Shown here one piece after another: positions 8,208-16,192 of a stretch of 30,380 nucleotides of DNA. The DNA is from JBBFMJ01 sp037441225 (GTDB taxonomy: Bacteria; Acidobacteriota; Thermoanaerobaculia; UBA2201). Under the pieces are notes generated by a model, which was given only the letters and a program-made list of their open reading frames with translations, was not told the DNA's origin and searched no databases. The stretch spans positions 1 to 30,380 of the forward strand of contig JBBISU010000037.1 of assembly GCA_037441225.1 (NCBI GenBank), read 5' to 3'. Both the position numbers and the translations under genes were made by a program. Numbering within the stretch: position 1 is the first letter of the stretch; the number at the start of each line of letters is the position of its first letter.

Positions 8208-9965
8208 TTATTTTTCCTCTTTTCTTGAACTTTCCAGTAAGATTTCTTTTTCAAATATTTTTTCATCCCTTAATATTGTAAAAATTACTTTATCTCCCCC
8301 TTTTTTACCTTTAAAAGCAGCCATATAATCATAAATATTTTTGATTTCTTTCCCATCTATTTTGATTATAATATCATCTTTTTTAAGACCACCTTTTTCT
8401 GCAGGGCTTTCTGGCTGAACACCAGATATTTTATACCCTTCAACTTCCTCCCCAAAAGCAGGTATTGTTCCAACATATACTTTCATTGCGCTCTTTCCAC
8501 CTTCTTTTGGAACTGCTTTTGAGGGAGTAAATTCAATTTTTTCAAAATTTTGAAGTTCAAAAATTATATCCTTTGAAAATTTTAAAATTTCTACCATTCC
8601 TTCATAATTGATTTTTTCATAAGTATCAGAAGGCATATGATAATCGGGGTGGACATCTGTAAAAAAACCAAGGACTGATATATTTTCTTTATAAAAGGAA
8701 GTATTATCTCCTTGTGAAAAGCCACCTAAATTTTTTATTATCTTAAAATCATAGTTTTTTGAAACTTTTTCAATTATTTGATCAATTTGTGGAGATGTGT
8801 CTGTTCCTAATAAAATTAATTTTTTATCTACCATTCTTCCAACCATATCAAAATTTAACATTATTGATATATCAGAAATTTTGACTGGGCTGTTTTTAAC
8901 AAAATAACTTGAGCCAATTATTCCTAATTCTTCACCTGAAAAGAAAGCAAATGTTAAAGCATAATTCAAATTATCTTTTTCTTTTGAAAAAATCTTTGCA
9001 AGTTCTATTAAAAGAGATGTTCCAGAAGCGTTGTCATCTGCACCCGGATGGATTTTTCCATACTTTTTTTCCCACCTTGAAGTATCTCCACCTAATCCAA
9101 GATGGTCATAATGGGCTCCAAGCAAAATGTATTTTCCATTCCAATTTTTTGGCTTTAAATAAGCCAATACATTCTGGCATTCTTTCTTTTCTTGAATCAA
9201 TTCTGTTTCAATTTCAATTAAAACATTTTTAAACTCAAAAGAATTTGGCTTCTTTTTTTCAATTATCTCTTTTTCTGCTTTTTTTAAATCAAAACCTAAT
9301 AATTGAAAAATCTCAATTGCCTTCCTTTGGGAAATCTGAACTACTGGAATTCCTAAATCAGCACCTAACGTTTCTTTTTTGAATGGTTCCAATTTTTTTT
9401 CTTTTTCAGTCATAGGACCTGTTATAAATATAACTGCTTTTGCTCCTTTTTCCCTTGCATTTATTATTTTGTCTGAAATCCTATCATAATAAGATAAAGG
9501 ACTCTCTGATTTTTTGCCATAAGGATTATATCTTAAAATTAAAACAATTTTTCCTTCTGCATTTATATTTTGATAGTCATCATAATTTAATTCTGGTGCA
9601 GAAATTCCATATCCAGCAAATAAAATTTCTCCTTCTATTTTGTTTGAAGAAGAATAGGGCAATGGCTTAAATTCTTTGTTTAACTTAAGAGAAAATTTTT
9701 CATCCTTTATTTTAATGTTAATTCTGTTATTTTTTCCAAGTAAATTACCTGATATAAAGGGAAATTTTTGAATTTTAACATCTAAACCAAAGGCTCTTAA
9801 ATTATCTTCAATAAATTTTCCTGCTTTTCTTGCTCCTTCTGAACCAGTTGCTCTTCCAGCTAATTCTTTTGAAGTTAAATATTTTTCGTAAATTTTAAAG
9901 TCTTCTTCAATGTTATTTGAAAAAATAAAAGAAGCCAAGAACAAAAAAAATAAAAATTTTTTCAT
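8208..9965 (-). CDS. Secreted M28 aminopeptidase with PA and PDZ domains
   Basis: A 585-residue exported zinc peptidase. A Sec signal peptide covers about residues 1-16. A PA (protease-associated) insert lies at about 110-225, the M28 catalytic domain around it and from 265 to 465, and a PDZ domain at about 495-575 (GVQPESPAEKGGLKKDD, then IDGKEI). Zinc and catalytic residues visible: HYDH (H285, D287), GADDNASG (D310), SGEE (E345/E346), NFDMVG (D373) and DYHMPSDT (H443). It should remove N-terminal residues from peptides in the periplasm or outside the cell; the PDZ may anchor or gate substrates. It is a single gene, divergent from tatA. The start lacks a Shine-Dalgarno sequence and has a TAAAAT box 8 bases upstream. 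Confidence 0.92.
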   Translation of the reverse strand: MKKFLFFLFLASFIFSNNIEEDFKIYEKYLTSKELAGRATGSEGARKAGKFIEDNLRAFGLDVKIQKFPFISGNLLGKNNRINIKIKDEKFSLKLNKEFKPLPYSSSNKIEGEILFAGYGISAPELNYDDYQNINAEGKIVLILRYNPYGKKSESPLSYYDRISDKIINAREKGAKAVIFITGPMTEKEKKLEPFKKETLGADLGIPVVQISQRKAIEIFQLLGFDLKKAEKEIIEKKKPNSFEFKNVLIEIETELIQEKKECQNVLAYLKPKNWNGKYILLGAHYDHLGLGGDTSRWEKKYGKIHPGADDNASGTSLLIELAKIFSKEKDNLNYALTFAFFSGEELGIIGSSYFVKNSPVKISDISIMLNFDMVGRMVDKKLILLGTDTSPQIDQIIEKVSKNYDFKIIKNLGGFSQGDNTSFYKENISVLGFFTDVHPDYHMPSDTYEKINYEGMVEILKFSKDIIFELQNFEKIEFTPSKAVPKEGGKSAMKVYVGTIPAFGEEVEGYKISGVQPESPAEKGGLKKDDIIIKIDGKEIKNIYDYMAAFKGKKGGDKVIFTILRDEKIFEKEILLESSRKEEK

Positions 9966-9973
9966 AGTATCTT

Positions 9974-9979
9974 ATTTTA
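9974..9979 (-). promoter_or_regulatory. Possible -10 box of the M28 peptidase gene
   Basis: TAAAAT on the minus strand, 8 bases before the ATG at 9965; no convincing -35 box. Weak in such AT-rich DNA, but it fits the -10-next-to-ATG pattern seen at other genes of the window. Confidence 0.25.
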
Positions 9980-10025
9980 ACAAATATTTTAAAAAATTTA
10001 ATCCTTTTTAAAAAATATTTAAAAA

Positions 10026-10054
10026 TTGAAATTTAAATTTTTTTATGATAAAAT
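10026..10054 (+). promoter_or_regulatory. Sigma70-type promoter of the tatA-htpX operon
   Basis: TTGAAA (10026-10031), 17 bases, TAAAAT (10049-10054). The ATG of tatA begins 6 bases after the -10 box, where transcription would start, and no Shine-Dalgarno sequence precedes it. Confidence 0.45.
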
Positions 10055-10060
10055 AAATTT

Positions 10061-10246
10061 ATGGGAAGAATTGGTTTTCAGGAACTTTTAATTATTTTGC
10101 TTATTTTACTCCTTTTGTTTGGTGCAAGCAAACTACCAAAATTGGGAAGGAGTATAGGAGAAGCTTTGAGAAATTTTAAAAAGGGTTTAAAAGAAGGGTC
10201 AGAGGAAGAAAAAAATAAAAAGGAGGAAGGAGATGAACACAATTAA
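10061..10246 (+). CDS. tatA: Twin-arginine translocase subunit TatA/TatE
   Basis: A 61-residue TatA-family protein: short N-terminus, one membrane helix (about residues 6-22), the FG hinge (LLFGASKLPKLG) and an amphipathic helix (RSIGEALRNFKKGLKE) followed by a charged tail. TatA oligomers form the pore through which TatC passes folded twin-arginine proteins across the inner membrane. It is the shortest form of the family. No tatC is in the window. It overlaps htpX by 14 bases, so the two are co-translated. The start appears leaderless (see promoter). Confidence 0.93.
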   Translation: MGRIGFQELLIILLILLLLFGASKLPKLGRSIGEALRNFKKGLKEGSEEEKNKKEEGDEHN

Positions 10247-11072
10247 GATTTTCATCTTAATGTTTTTAATGACCTTACTTTTTATTTTTGTAGGTGATCT
10301 CCTTGGTGGGACAGGTGGGATGATTTATGCTTTAATTATTGCTTTCTTGATGAATTTTTTTATGTACTGGTTTTCCTCATCCCTTGTTTTAAAAATGTAT
10401 GGAGCAAGGATTGTTGATGAACAAAGTGCTCCAGAACTTTATAATTTAATAAAAGAAGTAGCAATTCAAGCAAACCTTCCAATGCCAAAGGTTGCAATTA
10501 TTCCACAGGATGCCCCAAATGCTTTTGCAACAGGAAGAAACCATAATAATTCTGTTGTTGCAGTTACAGAAGGGATTATGAGGATTTTAAGTAAAGAGGA
10601 ACTGAAAGGTGTGATTGCCCATGAGTTTGCCCATATAAAAAATTACGATATGTTAATTGGAACAATAGCAGCAACTTTTGCAGCAGCAATTTCAATCCTT
10701 CCAAGGATGTTTTTGTTTTTTGGTGGTGGAAGGGATAGGGATGAAAGAAATCCTTTGGGACCAATTATTGCTTTGATAGGAATGATTATTCTTCCAATTG
10801 TTGCACTCTTGATAAGAATGGCTATTTCAAGGGCAGGTGAATACAGAGCAGATGAGACAGGGGCAGGATTTATAAAAAATCCTGAGGCACTGGCATCTGC
10901 ACTGGCAAAACTTCATCAAGCATCACATAGAATACCCCTTCAAGGGAATGAGGCAACTGCCCATATGTTTATTGTAAATCCTTTCACTGGAAAGAGTTTA
11001 TTAAACTTATTTTCAACCCATCCTCCAATTGAAGAAAGAATAAAGAGATTAAGGACATTAGAAATTAGGTAG
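10233..11072 (+). CDS. htpX: Membrane zinc metalloprotease HtpX
   Basis: A 279-residue M48B peptidase. Two N-terminal membrane segments (about 4-22 and 29-50), the zinc motif HEFAH (H130, E131, H134), two further membrane segments (about 141-164 and 176-198) and the third ligand in GEYRADETG (E203). It degrades misfolded or damaged inner-membrane proteins from the cytoplasmic side, partly redundant with FtsH. A strong Shine-Dalgarno sequence (AAGGAGGAAGGAG) lies inside the end of tatA. Length and order are normal for the family. Pairing with tatA may serve quality control of the inner membrane, but that is inference. Confidence 0.95.
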   Translation: MNTIKIFILMFLMTLLFIFVGDLLGGTGGMIYALIIAFLMNFFMYWFSSSLVLKMYGARIVDEQSAPELYNLIKEVAIQANLPMPKVAIIPQDAPNAFATGRNHNNSVVAVTEGIMRILSKEELKGVIAHEFAHIKNYDMLIGTIAATFAAAISILPRMFLFFGGGRDRDERNPLGPIIALIGMIILPIVALLIRMAISRAGEYRADETGAGFIKNPEALASALAKLHQASHRIPLQGNEATAHMFIVNPFTGKSLLNLFSTHPPIEERIKRLRTLEIR

Positions 11073-11096
11073 TATTTCATTTTAGGAGGAAGATTT

Positions 11097-12149
11097 ATGA
11101 AAAAACAATTCTTCAAAATAGTTTTGTTTTTATTTTTTTGTGTTATTCTTTTTTGTGAGGAAGTTCAAATTGGTAAAGAAATTGAAAACAATCAAGCAAT
11201 AATTGAAGGAATGAAACTTTCCTCAAAAGATATTAAAATAATTGAAGAAAATTTGAAAAAAAACCCTAATGATTTGCCTTTAAGAGCAAAGCTTTTGGGG
11301 TATTATTATTTTAAAAGCATAAAAGAAAAAGAGTTAAGGAAGACATTTCAGAAAAATGTTTTATGGATAATAAAGAATGCACCAGAAAGTTTTTTAGCAG
11401 GTTCTATACAATGCAAACTTGATCCAGTTATAGACAAAGAAGCGTTTTTTGAAGGAAAAAAAATTTGGCTTGAAAACCTTGAAAAATATAAAGAAAGTAT
11501 TAAAATCTTAGAAAATGCTGCAAATTATTTTTTTGTTTCAGAAGGAGAGTTGGCAGAAAATTTATATAAAAAATTGCAAACTTTAAATCCTGATAATCCC
11601 AGTTATTATGAAAAATTAGGGCGATTATATTCATTTGAAATCAAAAGAAGGGTAGGAAAAGAAAAAAAAGATTTAGTAGAAAAATCTCTTATTCAGTATG
11701 AAAAAGCATATTCTTTAACAGAAGAAAAGGAAAGGTTTCCCTTGCTAAAGGAACTGGCAGAAATTTCATTAGAAGCAGAGAATTTTAAAAAGGCAAAAGA
11801 TTATTCAGAAAAATTATTAAAAAAATCAAAAGAATTAAGTGATAATTGGAATTATGGGAATGCAATCCATTATGCAAATATAGTGCTGGGAAAAATAGCA
11901 TTAAAAGAAAATAGAAAAGAAGAAGCAAAAAAATATTTAATTGAAGCAGGAAATACGCCTGGCTCACCTCAGCTTAATTCCTTTGGACCTGATTTTTCTT
12001 TAGCAAAAGAATTGCTTGAAGAGGGGGAAAAGGAAGTAGTTTTAGAGTATTTAAAATTATGTGAAAAATTTTGGGAGAGGGGGAAAGAGAAATTAAAGGA
12101 ATGGCAGGTTTTAATTAAAAACGGCAGAATACCAGAGTTCTGGAGATAA
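11097..12149 (+). CDS. Exported tetratricopeptide-repeat protein, function unknown
   Basis: A 350-residue protein with a Sec signal peptide (hydrophobic core about 8-20, followed by EEVQIG). The preceding residues ILFC do not make a good lipobox, so lipoprotein status is uncertain. The mature part is almost all helical with TPR-like pairs, clearest around 155-200 (LYKKLQTLNPDNPSYYEKLG) and 225-290. Such proteins scaffold other proteins in the periplasm. It has a strong AGGAGGAAG Shine-Dalgarno site, follows htpX by 24 bases and precedes archease by 4, so it belongs to the operon. I cannot assign a partner. Confidence 0.75.
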   Translation: MKKQFFKIVLFLFFCVILFCEEVQIGKEIENNQAIIEGMKLSSKDIKIIEENLKKNPNDLPLRAKLLGYYYFKSIKEKELRKTFQKNVLWIIKNAPESFLAGSIQCKLDPVIDKEAFFEGKKIWLENLEKYKESIKILENAANYFFVSEGELAENLYKKLQTLNPDNPSYYEKLGRLYSFEIKRRVGKEKKDLVEKSLIQYEKAYSLTEEKERFPLLKELAEISLEAENFKKAKDYSEKLLKKSKELSDNWNYGNAIHYANIVLGKIALKENRKEEAKKYLIEAGNTPGSPQLNSFGPDFSLAKELLEEGEKEVVLEYLKLCEKFWERGKEKLKEWQVLIKNGRIPEFWR

Positions 12150-12153
12150 ATTT

Positions 12154-12546
12154 ATGCAAAGCTTCAAGGTTTTAGACCACACAGCTGACTTGAAGATGGA
12201 ATTTTCAGGGGAAAATATGGAAGAATTGTTAAATGCATCAGTTGAAGGACTATCAATTTATTTATTTGAAAAAACTGGTGAAAAGATTGAAAGGACATAT
12301 AAAAGAAAATTTGATAAGAAAAATGAAATTGATTTTTTTATAGGTTTTTTAAATGAAATTTTATATCTTATGCAATCAAAAAAAATTTTACCAAAGTTAG
12401 TTTTGATAAAAGATGATAATGTTATAATTAAAGGAGAAAAAACAGAAAAAAAGCCCTTAGTTGAAATAAAAGCAGCAACTTTTCACAATGCAAAGATTGA
12501 AAGAGAAGGGAATATTTTAAAAGCAGTTATAACTTTTGATTTATAG
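12154..12546 (+). CDS. Archease, activator of RtcB RNA ligase
   Basis: A 130-residue archease: the N-terminal signature FKVLDHTADLKMEF and the C-terminal AVITFDL carry the acidic residues that hold the metal. Archease speeds guanylylation of RtcB, makes it multiple-turnover and widens its nucleotide use. The rtcB gene follows after 8 bases, the classic pairing. The gene starts 4 bases after the TPR gene stop; GGAG lies 10 bases upstream. Confidence 0.93.
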   Translation: MQSFKVLDHTADLKMEFSGENMEELLNASVEGLSIYLFEKTGEKIERTYKRKFDKKNEIDFFIGFLNEILYLMQSKKILPKLVLIKDDNVIIKGEKTEKKPLVEIKAATFHNAKIEREGNILKAVITFDL

Positions 12547-12554
12547 GAGGGTTT

Positions 12555-13991
12555 ATGGAATTAAAAAAGATAAATGATTATATTTGGGAAATCTCACCTT
12601 TTGGAGATATGAAAGTCCCAGGGAAGGTTTACGCTTCTTTAAAATTGCTGGATAAGATAAGGGAAGATGAGAGTTTGAAACAAGTAACAAATGTGGCAAC
12701 CCTCCCTGGGATAATTGGTTATTCTTTGGCAATGCCTGATATCCATGCTGGCTATGGATTTTCAATTGGTGGAGTTGCTGCAATGGATGTAGACGAAGGC
12801 ATTGTATCACCAGGTGGCGTAGGTTATGATATAAATTGTGGAGTACGCTTGGCAAAGACAAATTTAAAATATGATGAAATTAAAGATAAGATAGAGAAAA
12901 TTGTAGCAAAGATGTTTGCCACAATACCATCAGGTGTTGGATCCCATGGTGCAATTCCAAAACTTTCAAAGGAAAATTTAAGAGATGTCTTAATTAAAGG
13001 TTCAAAATGGGCAGTGGAAAAGGGTTATGGAAAGGAAGAAGATATTCAATTAACAGAAGAAAAAGGTGCCTTTGAAGGAGCAGATCCAGAGGCAGTGTCA
13101 AAGAGAGCTTATGAAAGGGGACAAGATCAACTTGGAACTGTTGGCTCTGGGAACCATTTTGTTGAATTATCAGTTGTAGAAGAGATATATCTTCCAGAAG
13201 TGGCAAAAGAATTTGGCATATTTTTGGGTCAAGTTGTTGTATTTATACATTCAGGTTCAAGGGGTCTTGGTTATCAGGTTTGTGATGATTATTTAAGGAT
13301 CTTAGGTGGGGCAACTTCAAAATATGGAATAAAACTTCCAGATAGGCAACTTGCTTGCGTTCCAATAAAAAGCCCAGAGGGAAAGCAGTATATAAGTGCA
13401 ATGAAAGCAGCAGCAAACTTTGCCTGGGTTAACAGACAAATACTTATGGCTTTAACTGAAAAAGCAATTATGGAGGCATTATCTATTTCACCAAAAATTC
13501 TTGGTTTTGAATTAATTTATGATTTGGCACATAATATTGCAAAATTTGAAGAACATCAATTTCAAGGTAAAAAAGTAAAGGTATTGGTTCATAGAAAAGG
13601 AGCAACAAGGGCTTTTGGTCCAGGGAGGCAGGAAGTCCCAGTAAAATATAGAAAAATTGGACAGCCCGTCTTACTCCCTGGTGATATGGGAAGGGCTTCT
13701 TATTTGCTTGTGGGAACAGAAAAAGCAATGGAAGAGACCTTTGGCTCTTCTGCCCATGGGGCAGGAAGGATAAAATCAAGGTCCCAGGCAATAAGAGAAG
13801 GTTCTTCAAGAAATATTGCCTTTGAACTTAAAGAAAAAAACATAATTGTAATGGCAGAAGGGAAAAAAACACTCCTCGAAGAGATGCCAGAGGCATATAA
13901 GGATGTAAATGAGATTGCTCAAGTGACAGAAAAGGCAGGGATATCTTTGAGAGTTTGCAGAATGAAGCCAATAGGAGTTATAAAGGGTTAG
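12555..13991 (+). CDS. rtcB: RNA-splicing ligase RtcB
   Basis: A 478-residue RtcB: joins RNA 2',3'-cyclic phosphate or 3'-phosphate ends to 5'-hydroxyl ends using GTP and Mn2+, in RNA repair or tRNA splicing. Manganese ligands are visible: GYDINCGVR (D92, C95), GSGNHF (H201), IHSGSRG (H232) and LAHNIAKFE (H326). The guanylylation motif HRKGATRAFGPG begins at H346. Length is full. AGGAGG precedes the ATG. Archease lies directly upstream. There is no RtcR-type CARF regulator and no sigma54 promoter beside it, unlike the E. coli rtc operon, so expression is likely housekeeping. Confidence 0.96.
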   Translation: MELKKINDYIWEISPFGDMKVPGKVYASLKLLDKIREDESLKQVTNVATLPGIIGYSLAMPDIHAGYGFSIGGVAAMDVDEGIVSPGGVGYDINCGVRLAKTNLKYDEIKDKIEKIVAKMFATIPSGVGSHGAIPKLSKENLRDVLIKGSKWAVEKGYGKEEDIQLTEEKGAFEGADPEAVSKRAYERGQDQLGTVGSGNHFVELSVVEEIYLPEVAKEFGIFLGQVVVFIHSGSRGLGYQVCDDYLRILGGATSKYGIKLPDRQLACVPIKSPEGKQYISAMKAAANFAWVNRQILMALTEKAIMEALSISPKILGFELIYDLAHNIAKFEEHQFQGKKVKVLVHRKGATRAFGPGRQEVPVKYRKIGQPVLLPGDMGRASYLLVGTEKAMEETFGSSAHGAGRIKSRSQAIREGSSRNIAFELKEKNIIVMAEGKKTLLEEMPEAYKDVNEIAQVTEKAGISLRVCRMKPIGVIKG

Positions 13992-14035
13992 TTTTTATTA
14001 TTTTTTGATTAAAAAATTTATCTCTTAAAAAAAAT

Positions 14036-14050
14036 AAACTTGAAAAGTTT
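14036..14050. repeat. Inverted repeat over the -35 box before the first YfhO-like gene
   Basis: AAACTT-GAA-AAGTTT, a perfect 6-bp inverted repeat that covers the -35 hexamer. A repressor operator is possible; chance is also plausible in such AT-rich DNA. Confidence 0.3.
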
Positions 14051-14068
14051 TGAAGTTTTATTTATAAT
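14040..14068 (+). promoter_or_regulatory. Sigma70-type promoter before the first YfhO-like gene
   Basis: TTGAAA (14040-14045), exactly 17 bases, then a perfect TATAAT (14063-14068). It is the best sigma70-like promoter in the window and lies in the 116-base gap after rtcB. The expected start of transcription (about 14075) coincides with the ATG of a short ORF at 14076. Confidence 0.6.
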
Positions 14069-14075
14069 TTTGCCT

Positions 14076-14111
14076 ATGAGAATTTATTTTTATTTAGTAG
14101 TAATAAAATGA
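14076..14111 (+). CDS. Possible 11-codon leader ORF
   Basis: ATG 7 bases after the -10 box opens an ORF for MRIYFYLVVIK whose TGA overlaps the ATG of the YfhO-like gene (ATGA). That gene has no Shine-Dalgarno sequence of its own, so translation may reach it by coupling to this leader. Only position and coupling support it. Confidence 0.25.
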   Translation: MRIYFYLVVIK

Positions 14112-16192
14112 AATTTTCTATAATAATATTACTTTTGCTCCATATTTTTTACTTTTTTCCTTTTTATTTTACTGAAAGTTTAATAATTGAAAGAGATATT
14201 TCTGCTCTAATCCTACCTTCCAAAATGGAAGCTGTTTATCAATGGAGGAGAGGAGTTATCCCTTTCTGGGATGAAAAACTTCCAAATGGACAACCTCTTC
14301 TTGCAAATCCAACCTCCACTTCACTTTATCCACTTATGATCCCTTTAATAATCTATCCAGATTTAAAAGTATTTACTTATCTATGCCTTTTCCATCATTT
14401 GCTTTTTATCTTGGGAATTTTTTTCTTTTCAAATCTTCTATTAAAAAATCCCTATATTAGTTTATTTCTTTCAATTTTTTTGGGTTTTAATGGAATTGTA
14501 TTGGAATTCTTTTCTTTTTGTAATCCACTATGGGGTATAATGTATCTTCCCTGGTGCCTTATTTTCTTTTATAATTTTTTATTAAAAAATAAAAAAATAA
14601 ATTTAATATTAACTTCAATTTTTTTTGCTTTATCAATATGTGCTGGCTTTGATTTAGCGCCCTTTTTATTTTCCTTTTCTTTACTCCTTCTTACTTTTTA
14701 TATCAATTATAAAAAAATAAAAGAATTAATTTTATGTTTCTTTTTAACTTTTCTTTTATCTTCACTTCAAGTAATTCCTACTCTTTATTATCTTCCCCAA
14801 ACTACAAGGGCAGAAAAAGAAAAATTTTATGAAGATTCTCCGGGTTTTTATTCCTTTCATCCTTTAAGAATTTTTGATCTCTTCCTTCCTAATTTCCATT
14901 ATAATTTAAAAGAAGAAGAAGATTTTTGGGCAGATGTTATTTCAGATAGAAAAGGATTGTTTCCAACACCATATTTTGGATTGTTTTCAATTTTGCTTTT
15001 ATTTTCAATAAGACCTTTTTATAAAAAATGGCTTTTCTTTTTTTTCACAACTTTATTTTTACTTTTATCTTTTGGAAGGTATTTCCCTTTACATTTTTAT
15101 TTTCAAAAAATACCAATTGTATCTAATATAAGATTTCCAGAAAAATTTTTAATTTTTCTTTTAATTTTCTTTTATTTTTATTTAATTTTTAATTTAAAAA
15201 GCAAAGAAAAAATTTCTTTGGTTCCAACAATTATTTTAATAACTATCCTTTCTTCTTTTCTTTTAATAAACTTTTTAAGCACAAATGAAATTTTAAAAAA
15301 ATACATATCCTTTATAAGTTACAGTGAAATAAAAAATCAGCCATATTTAATGGTGAGGGCTCTTTTAATTTCTCTATTTATTTCAATTTTTACATTTTTT
15401 TTATTTTTTGCTTCAAGAAAAGTAAAGTCAATTTATTTTATATTCCCTATTCTATGTTTTTTTGATTTTTACAATGTAAATCAAAAAATAATAAACAAGT
15501 ACCCTTCAGATGCCTTAAAATCACCATTAACAAATCTTTTAAAAAAACAAAATGCTTTAAGGATTTGTCATATTGAAGAAAATATAAATTATCTTTCAAA
15601 CATAAAAGATATAAGTTTATATAGAGTTGAAACACTTTCTCCAAATGTAGGGGTCTTGTTTGGTTTTTCTTATGCTTTTGTTGAATCCATTGATTCAATG
15701 GATCCTTCAATTATAATTAAAGGAGCAAAAAATATCCATCATAAAATGTGGGGAATAAGTCATATTATTTTATCTGGAAGAAAAGGAGCAAAAGGTGAAG
15801 ATGTTTATAATTTTAATGGATATGAAGTCCGATATATAAATAAAAATCCCACACTTATTTGGTTTTTAAATGAAAGGACAAAGGAAGCAATACCTTTGCC
15901 AACGCCAAAAAAAGTAGATAATCCTTCACATTTAACTTTTAATATTAAAAATAAAGATAATGGAATTTTATGGGTTGGTTATTCAAACTTGCCTGGTTGG
16001 AAGGTTTATGTAAATAAAATAGAAAATAAAATGGCAAATTATGGTTCAGAGGGATTAAATGTATTTTTAAAAGCAGGGGAAAATGTTGTAGAATTTGTTT
16101 ATAAGCCACTAGGTCTTTTTCTTGGAATAATTTTATTTTTTTTAGGAATTCTTCTTTGTGGTATAATTCTTTTATGGAAAAGAAAAAATTAA
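14108..16192 (+). CDS. YfhO-like polytopic membrane protein 1 (GT-C type)
   Basis: A 694-residue protein with about a dozen or more membrane segments and a C-terminal soluble beta-rich part followed by a last membrane helix. After the first segment comes ERDIS and then a loop with GVIPFWDEKLPNGQPLLANP, the arrangement of YfhO/GT-C glycosyltransferases, where an acidic residue in the first outer loop is catalytic. The tail (YSNLPGWKVYVNKIEN) matches the typical beta-sandwich of that family. In Bacillus, YfhO puts sugars on teichoic acids using a lipid-linked donor; here, next to pilins in a Gram-negative cell, the acceptor is unknown and could be pilin, lipid or polysaccharide. The M20 gene overlaps its 3' end by 19 bases. 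A second copy lies at 20007-21857. Confidence 0.75.
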   Translation: MKFSIIILLLLHIFYFFPFYFTESLIIERDISALILPSKMEAVYQWRRGVIPFWDEKLPNGQPLLANPTSTSLYPLMIPLIIYPDLKVFTYLCLFHHLLFILGIFFFSNLLLKNPYISLFLSIFLGFNGIVLEFFSFCNPLWGIMYLPWCLIFFYNFLLKNKKINLILTSIFFALSICAGFDLAPFLFSFSLLLLTFYINYKKIKELILCFFLTFLLSSLQVIPTLYYLPQTTRAEKEKFYEDSPGFYSFHPLRIFDLFLPNFHYNLKEEEDFWADVISDRKGLFPTPYFGLFSILLLFSIRPFYKKWLFFFFTTLFLLLSFGRYFPLHFYFQKIPIVSNIRFPEKFLIFLLIFFYFYLIFNLKSKEKISLVPTIILITILSSFLLINFLSTNEILKKYISFISYSEIKNQPYLMVRALLISLFISIFTFFLFFASRKVKSIYFIFPILCFFDFYNVNQKIINKYPSDALKSPLTNLLKKQNALRICHIEENINYLSNIKDISLYRVETLSPNVGVLFGFSYAFVESIDSMDPSIIIKGAKNIHHKMWGISHIILSGRKGAKGEDVYNFNGYEVRYINKNPTLIWFLNERTKEAIPLPTPKKVDNPSHLTFNIKNKDNGILWVGYSNLPGWKVYVNKIENKMANYGSEGLNVFLKAGENVVEFVYKPLGLFLGIILFFLGILLCGIILLWKRKN
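16159..16167 (+). promoter_or_regulatory. Internal extended -10 promoter for the first M20 gene
   Basis: TGGTATAAT, a perfect extended -10, inside the last codons of the YfhO-like gene; the ATG at 16174 follows after 6 bases with no Shine-Dalgarno sequence. Confidence 0.35.

Noticed and set aside
12553..13809. Long antisense ORFs opposite rtcB
   Set aside because: Shadow frames of a well-supported gene: Leu/Pro/His-rich translations without ribosome sites or recognisable motifs.
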